A stretch of 18,378 nucleotides of DNA, from contig JBFLYE010000015.1 of the NCBI GenBank assembly GCA_040756715.1, positions 1 to 18,378 of the forward strand. The letters are read 5' to 3'. The translations under genes were made by a program, and so were the position numbers. Of the stretch, positions 1 through 7,115 are shown piece by piece. Position 1 is the first letter of the stretch; every line of letters starts with the position of its first letter. The notes beneath the pieces are model-generated. The model was given only the letters and a program-made list of their open reading frames with translations. It ran no database searches and was not told where the DNA came from. The DNA is from JBFLYE01 sp040756715 [NCBI: bacterium] (GTDB lineage Bacteria; UBA9089; UBA9088).

Positions 1-124
1 AACTTAACCTTTTTCAATTCAAAATTCAAAATTTAGAATTCAAAATTTCTTAAAAGGTGGATGAATTTTTAACAGATAAACACAACCCTATCTATTTTTG
101 CACTAAGTAATGGAAGATACTATA
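1..124 (+). mobile_element. MITE copy 1, right part (left part outside window)
   Basis: Positions 13-124 are identical, base for base, to 4359-4470 (112 bp at a constant offset of 4346). Similarity continues to the window edge with small indels (1-12 against about 4349-4358). The second copy is complete and has the structure of a TA-flanked miniature inverted-repeat element, so this is taken as the right end of another copy in the same orientation. Its terminal ACTATA at 119-124 abuts coding sequence that starts in the middle of a beta-sandwich domain. This suggests that it too interrupts the giant surface-protein gene and that the 5' part of that gene lies to the left of the window. The element carries no recognisable gene. 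The 112-bp identity is seen directly; the insertion is inferred from copy 2. Confidence 0.82.
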
Positions 125-3100
125 TATTACACATCCTCAAATAAATCAAATTGCTATTTTTCCTTCACTGTCCCAGAGGACTTTTCTGGCAAGCTGACCC
201 TTGTCTTTGATGTGATGACAACATATAAACCTCCGTGGTGGATCCGTAATATCAAGCAAGCAGTCCTTAATGTAGAGAGTCTTCTTAAGTTAAGCCTAAA
301 AACAAGGACAACCAAAGATGGCTGGCAATTAGAAGCTGAATTAGTCAATCAATTAGGATTGGTCAAAGACAGCCAATTGATATTTGAGTTATTCAAAGGA
401 AAAGATATAGTATGGGAGCAGAAAGTAGAGATAGGTGATCTAACAGAAGACATCAGGACAATCGAAGGGATAGATTTAGACCCTTCTCTGATTTACTTTA
501 ATCAGCAATACCAATTAAAATCAAGATTTGACTTTGACTGGCAAGAGAAAAGATATTCTGTATATGCCCCTACCTTAGTCCTCAAACTATCCAATATCGT
601 AGACCTAAGACTAAAGACCCTCATGCTTCATTGGCGTTACCCTTTAGAGGGAGAGATATTCATCTTAAACAATGGAGACTTTAAGGAAGACCTAAATGTT
701 ACCATTTCTATTCCAGACCTTGGATTTATCTCCACCCAATCTATCACCCTATTACCCGCAGGAACAGCCGCTATTCCCTTCAATCCCATTATCCCAGAAA
801 CAATAGAACCAGGGAAGCATAACATATATCTTAGATATCAGTTGCCAAATGGAAGTTTCATAGAGAAGGGGTTTGGTTTTGTCCTTCCTCAATCAAACCT
901 TGGGCTCATCTTAGAGAAGATAGATTACTTAGCTGGTGAAGTAGGAAGCATAACTGTAAGAAATAGGGGAGGAGTGGATACAACCTATGAATATTACGGA
1001 ACCCTATCTGAAGGATATTATGGAGGCAAGAGAGTGGTTGAATTCATTGGGACAGGAACAGTCAAAGCTGATGGCTCAAGCACCATCTGCTTCTCTATCC
1101 CTACCTGGATAACAGAAGAAAGGCATTTTTTGGTAGTAGATTATAAGGATAAGAGGACGGGAGAAGAAAGAAGATTACGGAAATGGTTGCAATTGACTGG
1201 GTTGATCAAACTTAGAGTTGATAAAATAGAATACTTAGCTGGTGAAGCAGGAGAGGTAATAGTGGATAATACAACAGCCAAAGATTTGGAGTATGACTAT
1301 CTGATCAATCTCTTTAAAGAAGAAAGTAAGGTGGTTGAGTTTGCTGGAACAGGAAGTGTCCAGGCTGGTGGCTCAAGCACCATCTCTTTCTCTGCCCCTG
1401 TTCGGATGTTTGATGAAAATTATAGAATAGAGGTAGAATGCATAGATAAGGAGACAGGAAGATCTATTAAATTAGAGAAAGAAATCTATGTAAGCAGATT
1501 GCTTGAGCTGAGTCTGGATAAGGAAGATTACTTAGGTGGAGAGATAGGAAGTATAACGGTAAAGAATGTAGGAGCAGTGGATTCAGATTATGAATATTAT
1601 GGCACCATCTCTATGGGAGAATGGTCTTCTCTATTTGGTGGAACAGGAACAGTCAAAGCTGGAGGTTCTGCTACCATCAACTTTCTTGTTCCTGTTAGGA
1701 TGATTGAGGGATGGTATGGGTTGGAATTAGAGATCATAGACAGAGCATCAGGAGAATCGCTCAACTGGTCTACAAAGATAAAGGTAAGAGGATTGCTTGA
1801 GCTGAGTCTGGATAAGAAAGATTACTTAGCAGGAGAGATAGGAAGTATAACGGTAAGGAATACCTCAGCAACAGACTCAACCTATGAATATTATGGCACT
1901 ATATCTACCCCAGGATATTCTTCAGGGTTTAGTGGAACAGGAACAGTTAAGGCTATTAGCACCAGCACCATCAACTTCTTTGCTCCTGTTAGGATAGTAG
2001 AAGAATATTATGAGTTGATGGCAGAGATTAAGGATAAGGCTACAGGAAGGTCATTCAGATTGGAGAAGGAGATAAAAGTAAGTGGCTTGCTCAAACTTAT
2101 CTTGGAAAAGACGGAGTATTCAGTAGGTGAAGAGATAGAGGCAAGATTAAAGAATGTGGGATTTCAAGAGAAGGAGATCAATTATACCATCAGATTGGCT
2201 GATTGGTATGATAGAGAAATGGCTAAAAATCTTGGAACAGAGACTATTAGTCCTTCAGAATCAAAGCCAATCAAGCTCACTATTCCAGACCAGGCGGTAG
2301 ATGGTCAATATCAGTTGATGGTTATCTGTAAAGATTCAGTCTATGGAGACTCCATAACCTTTGAGAGAACCATCAATATAGCAGGATTGAAAGGAGAGCT
2401 TACGGTAAATACCAATAAGGAAGCATATTTTCTTACCGAGCCTATCACTGCCAAAGCATATCTTAATAACCAGGATGGAAAGATAGAGGATGGCAGCTTA
2501 AGCTTAGGGATATACACGGGCTTAGAGGGATGGATAAACTATTCTTTTATCAAGAGTGTCAACTCAATAGTAGCCGATGGCAGATGGGTCTGGTTTGGCA
2601 CAGATTTTGGTGTATCAAGGTATGATAAAATAACCGGTAGTTGGACTAATTATACTAAAGATAATAGTAGATTAGCAAGTGATAAGATAAGCTCCCTTGC
2701 TATAGATGATTCAGTAAGTGATGAGATAAGCTCCCTTGCTGTAGATGATAAGGATGTCTGGATGGGAACAAGGGATGGTGTAGCAAGGTTAAATAAAATA
2801 ACCGGTAGCTGGACTACATATACTACAGAAAATAGTGGCTTGGTAGATAATGATGTTAGGGCAATAGCAGTAGATGGAGAGGACATCTGGATTGGGACAG
2901 AGGAGGGGATAGCAAGGCTGAATAAGGCAACTAATGAATGGGCAACCTATACCACAGAGAATAGTGGCTTGCTAAGCGATAATATTACTGCTATTGCTGT
3001 AGATAAAGATGATGTCTGGTTTGGAACAATAGATGGTGTCTTGAGATTGAATAAGATAAGTGGTAAATGGACTGCATATACGATTAAAAACAGTGGCTTA

Positions 3101-4234
3101 GCGAATAATTGGATCCGTGCAATAGCAGGGGATGGAATTTATGTATGGTTTGCGGGTTGGGAGCAGAGTGGGGACTATGGGGTTGGAGTCTCAAAGGGAG
3201 TCTCAAGATTGAATAAGCTAGATAATACCTGGATTACCTACACCACAAAGAACAGCGGTCTTTCCAATAATGATGTGGGAGCAATCGCAATCGATGGCAA
3301 TGATCTCTGGTTTGGAACAGATTATAGTGGTGTATCAAGATATAATAATGAGATATGGCTGACCTACAATACGGAAAACAGTGAGTTAATCGACGACCAT
3401 ATTGCTGCTATTGCCGGGGATGATGAATCTGTTTGGTTTGGAACAGGGGAGGGGGTAAGCAGATACCAAAAGAGGGGGAAGCTAATTTGGAAGGAGAACT
3501 TCCCCGTTAATCTTCCTGAAATAAGCAATAGGGAGATTTCTACTTTAGTAGGCACATTGGGTATTACTGGCAAATTATACTTAAAAGGAGAGCTATACTC
3601 TGCTTTTGAACAACTAATTGCCCAAGATGAGTATGGATTTTACATCTCCCCAGGCACAGTCACCTTAACCTTAGAGACAGACAAGAGAACCTATAAGGAA
3701 GGAGAGCCGATTACGATAAGTGGTGAGGTTAAGAATTGGGCTGATCTATCAACCGATGAGCTAACCCTAAGGGTTAATATAGGCACAATAACTATTCATA
3801 CCGAAACCTTTAGCTTAGTTCCGGGAGGAACCCATCCCTTTGCTCTTACTGCTTCTGCTGATTCCTCTTTTATCTTGAAGGGTATGGTAGAAAGCCCAGC
3901 AATCGGCACAGTTGCTGTGGCAGAATATATTGAGGTAGAGCCTTCATTATTAGAGGTTATAATTGATGCCCCTGATCTAGTAGGAAGGGGAACAAATAGC
4001 TTCAGAGTGATATTTGAGAACAAAGGAAAGGAAGAGGTAGAAATCAATTATCAATTAGCAATTGGCAATGGTCAATTATCAGAGGGGAGTATAAGTATTA
4101 AAGCAGGAGAGAGTGAGGTGATTGAAGGGGAGTTTAGTCTGTTAGAGGATGGGACGATTACATTAGTTCTCTCGGGTGATGTAGTAGGCATCTATACTAA
4201 GTTTGTAGAGTTTGGGGAGAAGGTAGATATATAG
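110..4234 (+). CDS. Giant CARDB / seven-bladed propeller surface protein, middle segment (interrupted by MITEs)
   Basis: Open frame of 1374 codons made almost wholly of beta-sandwich domains of the CARDB type. Related domains of about 98-100 residues begin near residues 264, 364, 464, 562 and 660, each with a hallmark like L-x-L-D-K-x-x-Y-L-x-G-E-x-G-S-I-T-V-x-N. A further domain starts near 763. Residues about 805-1130 hold seven blades with motif V-W-F-G-T-x-x-G-V-S-R followed by W-T-x-Y-T-x-x-N-S-G-L, like the Reg_prop/two-component-regulator type of beta-propeller. More CARDB-like modules follow to the end. There is no signal peptide, no Shine-Dalgarno sequence before ATG 110, and an in-frame stop at 104-106. 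The first five codons belong to MITE copy 1, and the native reading starts mid-domain. The stop at 4232-4234 lies inside MITE copy 2. The frame is therefore best read as the middle of a larger secreted or cell-surface gene that continues at 4471. Its ligand is unknown; CARDB proteins commonly act in adhesion or as extracellular scaffolds. Confidence 0.85.
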   Translation: MEDTIYYTSSNKSNCYFSFTVPEDFSGKLTLVFDVMTTYKPPWWIRNIKQAVLNVESLLKLSLKTRTTKDGWQLEAELVNQLGLVKDSQLIFELFKGKDIVWEQKVEIGDLTEDIRTIEGIDLDPSLIYFNQQYQLKSRFDFDWQEKRYSVYAPTLVLKLSNIVDLRLKTLMLHWRYPLEGEIFILNNGDFKEDLNVTISIPDLGFISTQSITLLPAGTAAIPFNPIIPETIEPGKHNIYLRYQLPNGSFIEKGFGFVLPQSNLGLILEKIDYLAGEVGSITVRNRGGVDTTYEYYGTLSEGYYGGKRVVEFIGTGTVKADGSSTICFSIPTWITEERHFLVVDYKDKRTGEERRLRKWLQLTGLIKLRVDKIEYLAGEAGEVIVDNTTAKDLEYDYLINLFKEESKVVEFAGTGSVQAGGSSTISFSAPVRMFDENYRIEVECIDKETGRSIKLEKEIYVSRLLELSLDKEDYLGGEIGSITVKNVGAVDSDYEYYGTISMGEWSSLFGGTGTVKAGGSATINFLVPVRMIEGWYGLELEIIDRASGESLNWSTKIKVRGLLELSLDKKDYLAGEIGSITVRNTSATDSTYEYYGTISTPGYSSGFSGTGTVKAISTSTINFFAPVRIVEEYYELMAEIKDKATGRSFRLEKEIKVSGLLKLILEKTEYSVGEEIEARLKNVGFQEKEINYTIRLADWYDREMAKNLGTETISPSESKPIKLTIPDQAVDGQYQLMVICKDSVYGDSITFERTINIAGLKGELTVNTNKEAYFLTEPITAKAYLNNQDGKIEDGSLSLGIYTGLEGWINYSFIKSVNSIVADGRWVWFGTDFGVSRYDKITGSWTNYTKDNSRLASDKISSLAIDDSVSDEISSLAVDDKDVWMGTRDGVARLNKITGSWTTYTTENSGLVDNDVRAIAVDGEDIWIGTEEGIARLNKATNEWATYTTENSGLLSDNITAIAVDKDDVWFGTIDGVLRLNKISGKWTAYTIKNSGLANNWIRAIAGDGIYVWFAGWEQSGDYGVGVSKGVSRLNKLDNTWITYTTKNSGLSNNDVGAIAIDGNDLWFGTDYSGVSRYNNEIWLTYNTENSELIDDHIAAIAGDDESVWFGTGEGVSRYQKRGKLIWKENFPVNLPEISNREISTLVGTLGITGKLYLKGELYSAFEQLIAQDEYGFYISPGTVTLTLETDKRTYKEGEPITISGEVKNWADLSTDELTLRVNIGTITIHTETFSLVPGGTHPFALTASADSSFILKGMVESPAIGTVAVAEYIEVEPSLLEVIIDAPDLVGRGTNSFRVIFENKGKEEVEINYQLAIGNGQLSEGSISIKAGESEVIEGEFSLLEDGTITLVLSGDVVGIYTKFVEFGEKVDI
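899..2090 (+). repeat. Tandem CARDB domain repeats, about 294-300 bp period
   Basis: Four consecutive domain units start near 899, 1200, 1497 and 1791, and a more divergent fifth starts near 2085. The units at 1497 and 1791 are 294 bp (98 codons) apart and nearly identical over their first 70 bp, with only a few substitutions. That indicates recent duplication or gene conversion between them. The other pairs are clearly homologous at protein level but more diverged. Confidence 0.85.
2678..2755 (+). repeat. In-frame 39-bp tandem duplication inside the propeller
   Basis: Two adjacent 39-bp units (2678-2716 and 2717-2755) encode S-D-K-I-S-S-L-A-I-D-D-S-V and then S-D-E-I-S-S-L-A-V-D-D-K-D. The duplication falls on the inner strand at the start of the second propeller blade and adds 13 residues without breaking the frame. 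The extra strand should bulge out as a loop. Confidence 0.9.
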
Positions 4235-4258
4235 TTAATTCCATAACGCTTTACAAAA
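4230..4258 (+). repeat. Left terminal inverted repeat of MITE copy 2
   Basis: Begins TATAGTTAATTCCATAAC. Against the reverse complement of 4442-4470 it matches at about 20 of 29 positions, including TATAGT, TTCCAT and the closing CAAAA. Outside this block a shared TGTGTTTA appears on both arms (4263-4270, and as its complement near 4423-4430), so the inverted homology extends inward with gaps. Confidence 0.75.
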
Positions 4259-4468
4259 TGTATGTGTTTAGATAATCTTAAGGAAAACTTTATAAAATTA
4301 TGAATTTTGAATGTTGAATTTTGAATTAAAAGGGGAAAAATTTTATAAAACTTAAACCTTCAATTCAAAATTCAAAATTTAGAATTCAAAATTTCTTAAA
4401 AGGTGGATGAATTTTTAACAGATAAACACAACCCTATCTATTTTTGCACTAAGTAATGGAAGATACTA
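4232..4468 (+). mobile_element. MITE copy 2 (TA-flanked, about 237 bp) splitting the surface-protein gene
   Basis: Non-coding element bounded by TA at 4230-4231 and 4469-4470. The flanks read TATA on both sides, so the exact duplication could be TA or TATA. The ends are imperfect inverted repeats (4230-4258 and 4442-4470). Inside, 4302-4327 and 4361-4394 are complementary AT-rich arms built from TTGAATTTTGAATT and its complement, so the whole element can fold into a long hairpin. It has no transposase. A TA target duplication with TIRs is the signature of IS630/Tc1-mariner-type transposition, so the element was probably mobilised in trans; the family is inferred. Deleting 4232-4470 (239 bp, not a multiple of three) joins the two large frames in phase. 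A partial second copy with 112 identical bases sits at 1-124. Confidence 0.82.
4302..4394 (+). repeat. Internal AT-rich hairpin of the MITE
   Basis: The left arm 4302-4327 is made of repeated GAATTTTGAAT units and the right arm 4361-4394 of the complementary ATTCAAAATT units. They pair over about 24-26 bases with small gaps around a loop of roughly 33 bases containing AAAAGGGGAAAAA. It is too poor in G and C to look like an ordinary intrinsic terminator. Confidence 0.7.
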
Positions 4469-4470
4469 TA
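4442..4470 (-). repeat. Right terminal inverted repeat of MITE copy 2
   Basis: Read on the minus strand it begins TATAGTATCTTCCATTAC and pairs with the left end at 4230-4258. It contains the ATG at 4456-4458 that opens the downstream frame. The same 29 bases are present in copy 1 at 96-124. Confidence 0.75.
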
Positions 4471-6936
4471 GAAGTAGACCCAGAGCTCTTCTATCCCGAA
4501 GGCTGGGTGGGAATACCCATAACCCTTACCAATCAGGGCAGATTGGATTCTTCATTCTCGGTAAGTTTTAGCTTGGAAAAGATAAATAAGATGATAAAAT
4601 CTCTTGCTCCCAGCCAGACCTTGACTGATCTAAAGATAATCAATAGCTCTAAAGGAGTAAAGGTAAGAGAAGAGAAAAAGAAGGGCTTATTCGCCTTAGG
4701 TGATTCTTCCCGGCCAGTCAATATAGAGCTTCCTGCCGGTGGCTTTGTCCTCTTCCATCTCCTCTATGAGCTTTCTGAGGGTGACTACAAAATAGACTAT
4801 GAGTATTTTAGAAAGAAAGGAAGCGAGAGCTTTGGGGTGCGTAATTATAATGTTGTCTCTATCAAGGATTTTGAGCTATCTATAGACTTATCTACCATAA
4901 CCGTTAAGTTTGAGATTGAAAACAAGGGAGTAAATGAATTCAAGGGTAGTTTCAACCTTGACTTGGAGCTATCTGCTACTGAGACTGCCACGGGTAGTAT
5001 CACCATTCCTATCAATCAATCAGAGAAGAAGGAATTCAAATTTCCTATCCCAGATGAGGTTATCCCTGGTATCTACTCTGCTAAATTGGGTATTTATCAT
5101 GATAAGACAAAAATAGCTGAGAAGATAAAGGAATACAGGATTGAGCCCCTATTTGTGATTACCTCTGTTAAACTGAATGGAAGCGAAACCGAATCCTTGC
5201 ACCTCTATCCGGGAGGAGATTATGAATTATCTTTAAAGATAGAAAACAGGGGTAATCTTGAGGCTTCCTGTAAGCTCATCTGCAGCCTATTCAATATGAG
5301 AGAAGAGGGATTGATCAACCTTCCGGTTGGCTCATCAACCAAGATTTCCTTCCCCCTCTCTATCTGTGAAGACTTTACCTATGAAGATACCCAGCTTAAA
5401 CTCATCTTAGACTATGAAAGGGCAACCAAAGAGCCAGGCGTCTATTATCTCCCAGTCAAGGTCTATGGCATCTTCCTTGAGGTATCTTCCCAGCTTGATA
5501 AAGACTTCTACAAGATAGATGATAAGGCAACCTTGACCATACAGATTAAAAACATCTCGCAATATATAGGGAGTTTCTCAGTCTATGCTGAGGTAAGCCT
5601 CTATGATTATACCACCAAAACCCTTTTCACTTTGGTTGGCACAGAGACCAAGAGCTTATTATTTTCTGAGATACCTATAGCAGGCTTTGACCAGAAGCTC
5701 TTCTATTCTCTCTGCTACAGGAGTGGGAAGGTGATCTACATAAACTCCCTCTATCTATATGAGGAAGATTATTTCATGGTCTATAGCCCTCAAGATTATT
5801 ACCAACCAGGCACCCAGGCAGTCTTCATGGTAAAGGTCTCAGAACCAGGCACCCTAAGCTATCAAGTAAGTTATCTCCACTATGGCTTAGTAGAGGGTCT
5901 CTCAGGGACTCAAGGAGTGAGTGAGGGTGAGAATATTCTTATCTTAGATTTACCAGAATATCTGAGATTAGGTAGCTATGATTTAGAATGCCAATTCTTT
6001 AGAGAAGGAGAAAAAACCTTGATTAAGAAGATCAAGTTTGATGTAGCAGGTTTTGCCATCTTAACCGAAGGGCTCTATTTTGATAAGGATTACTATTTGG
6101 CTAAAGAGACGATGAGCGTAACCTTCTTGTTTAAACCAAAAGGAGAGATAGGCACAGCTACTCTAAGGGCCTGGGCATTAGCTCCTGATAGCACCAAAAC
6201 AATAGTCGGATTTGCCAAAAAAGACCTGTTCCTGAGAGATAATGTAGTTGAGGTGGTCTTGCCGATTAAGTTAGCCACAGAGTATTCTGGTATCCATACC
6301 CTTCAATATTGCTTCTTTAAGGGTAACAGGCTATTGAGCAATCGGATTTGTTTCTTTGATGTTAAAGATCTTGAAAACCCAAAGTCTCATCTATCTATTA
6401 AGGGAGATTACTTTGAGAAGAGAGAGATAGAGGTAGAGTTATGGGCAACGGATGGAAAGGGGACAGGGATAAAAAATATCGTTCTCTTTAGCAAAAGGGA
6501 GGAAGAGGCAACCTACACTCCTTATGGCACGCGATCAACCAGTGGCACTATACTCTTTAAACCAGAGAGGGATGGGATATATCAGTTTATCAGCCAGGCT
6601 GAGGATAAAGCGGGTAATCTTGAGGCCTTCAAAGATCAACCAGAGGCAACCGCTACGGTCCTTGTTGAAGATAAAGCAATCATTGCCTTAGATAATAATG
6701 AGATTATTGTCTATCCTAATCCCTGCAAACAAGGAAAGTATGTCTACTTTAAAAATGTAAGTCAAGAAGCAATCATTAAAATTTATAACATTAAGGGTGA
6801 ATTGATCGAAAGGATAATTGTAGATGAGGAACCAGAGAAATGGGATGTAAGAGATATTGCCTCAGGGGTTTATCTCTACCTTATCCAAGATGTATCCTCT
6901 AACAAAAGGATAGGAAAGATCGGCGTGATAAAATGA
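4456..6936 (+). CDS. Giant CARDB surface protein, C-terminal segment with FlgD-like/Por-sorting-type domain
   Basis: Open frame of 826 codons, seemingly the 3' part of the same gene as 110-4234. Residues 1-5 (M-E-D-T-I) are encoded by the MITE. Native sequence resumes at codon 6 with E-V-D-P-E-L-F-Y-P-E-G, the remainder of a CARDB domain whose first strand ends the upstream frame. Several CARDB-like sandwiches follow to about residue 620. Residues about 640-735 form an Ig-like module with E-D-K-A-G-N-L-E, as in OmpL47-like domains. Residues about 750-826 form a FlgD-like/type A sorting domain: V-Y-P-N-P-C, I-K-I-Y-N-I-K-G-E-L and D-I-A-S-G-V-Y-L-Y-L. Such C-terminal domains direct export or anchoring at the cell surface in several diderm phyla, by T9SS in Bacteroidetes; whether T9SS exists here is unknown. 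There is no signal peptide and no Shine-Dalgarno sequence, as expected for a gene fragment. The stop overlaps the start of a small ORF (ATGA). Confidence 0.85.
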   Translation: MEDTIEVDPELFYPEGWVGIPITLTNQGRLDSSFSVSFSLEKINKMIKSLAPSQTLTDLKIINSSKGVKVREEKKKGLFALGDSSRPVNIELPAGGFVLFHLLYELSEGDYKIDYEYFRKKGSESFGVRNYNVVSIKDFELSIDLSTITVKFEIENKGVNEFKGSFNLDLELSATETATGSITIPINQSEKKEFKFPIPDEVIPGIYSAKLGIYHDKTKIAEKIKEYRIEPLFVITSVKLNGSETESLHLYPGGDYELSLKIENRGNLEASCKLICSLFNMREEGLINLPVGSSTKISFPLSICEDFTYEDTQLKLILDYERATKEPGVYYLPVKVYGIFLEVSSQLDKDFYKIDDKATLTIQIKNISQYIGSFSVYAEVSLYDYTTKTLFTLVGTETKSLLFSEIPIAGFDQKLFYSLCYRSGKVIYINSLYLYEEDYFMVYSPQDYYQPGTQAVFMVKVSEPGTLSYQVSYLHYGLVEGLSGTQGVSEGENILILDLPEYLRLGSYDLECQFFREGEKTLIKKIKFDVAGFAILTEGLYFDKDYYLAKETMSVTFLFKPKGEIGTATLRAWALAPDSTKTIVGFAKKDLFLRDNVVEVVLPIKLATEYSGIHTLQYCFFKGNRLLSNRICFFDVKDLENPKSHLSIKGDYFEKREIEVELWATDGKGTGIKNIVLFSKREEEATYTPYGTRSTSGTILFKPERDGIYQFISQAEDKAGNLEAFKDQPEATATVLVEDKAIIALDNNEIIVYPNPCKQGKYVYFKNVSQEAIIKIYNIKGELIERIIVDEEPEKWDVRDIASGVYLYLIQDVSSNKRIGKIGVIK

Positions 6937-7055
6937 GAATTTTATTTCTCCTCCTTTTTCTTGCCAGAGGTTTGCAGGCAATAGAATATCAAAAGGCATT
7001 TACCTATCGTTTAAGGAAGGCCGTAAAAAGAGGAAGTCGCGGTAAAAATGTTTAG
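6933..7055 (+). pseudogene. 40-codon remnant of an exported protein
   Basis: ATG at 6933 overlaps the stop of the surface-protein gene by four bases (ATGA), a normal operon junction. The peptide starts with a convincing signal sequence, M-R-I-L-F-L-L-L-F-L-A-R-G-L-Q-A. It then runs only about 24 residues, rich in Lys and Arg, before TAG at 7053-7055. The reading ends at an AT-rich repeat (TTTAGAATTTTGAATTTT, 7051-7068) of the same kind as in the MITE interior. I read this as the 5' stump of a secreted-protein gene whose body was lost by deletion or rearrangement. A genuine small secreted peptide cannot be excluded. Confidence 0.5.
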
Positions 7056-7079
7056 AATTTTGAATTTTATTGTTTCGTC

Positions 7080-7108
7080 TTGACTTCCCTCTCATCCATT
7101 TTTATAAT
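7080..7108 (+). promoter_or_regulatory. Sigma-70-type promoter of leuA, probably leaderless
   Basis: TTGACT at 7080-7085, a 17-bp spacer and a perfect TATAAT at 7103-7108. The usual start point about 7 bases after the -10 falls at 7114-7116, and the leuA ATG is at 7116. No Shine-Dalgarno sequence precedes the ATG. The mRNA is therefore predicted to be leaderless or nearly so, with no room for a leader-peptide attenuator or T-box. Confidence 0.75.
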
Positions 7109-7115
7109 TTAAATT

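Noticed and set aside
110-112. ATG 110 as the true start of the first giant gene
   Set aside because: It lies in the MITE right end, has no ribosome site or signal peptide, and the protein that follows begins in mid-domain. The same ATG with the same five codons occurs at 4456.
899-2090. Regular repeats as a CRISPR array
   Set aside because: The period is about 294-300 bp, open in one frame throughout, and encodes CARDB domains; there are no short identical repeats with unique spacers.
4302-4394. Intrinsic terminator after the first giant frame
   Set aside because: The hairpin is almost entirely A-T and is part of the mobile element; no GC-rich stem followed by a U-run.
4235-4455. The gap between the giant frames as a promoter/5'UTR shared by two paralogous genes
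   Set aside because: The repeat includes the first codons and ends precisely at a TA flank with inverted termini, and its removal fuses the frames in phase. No convincing -35/-10 pair with ribosome site was found, though some transcription start within it is not excluded.
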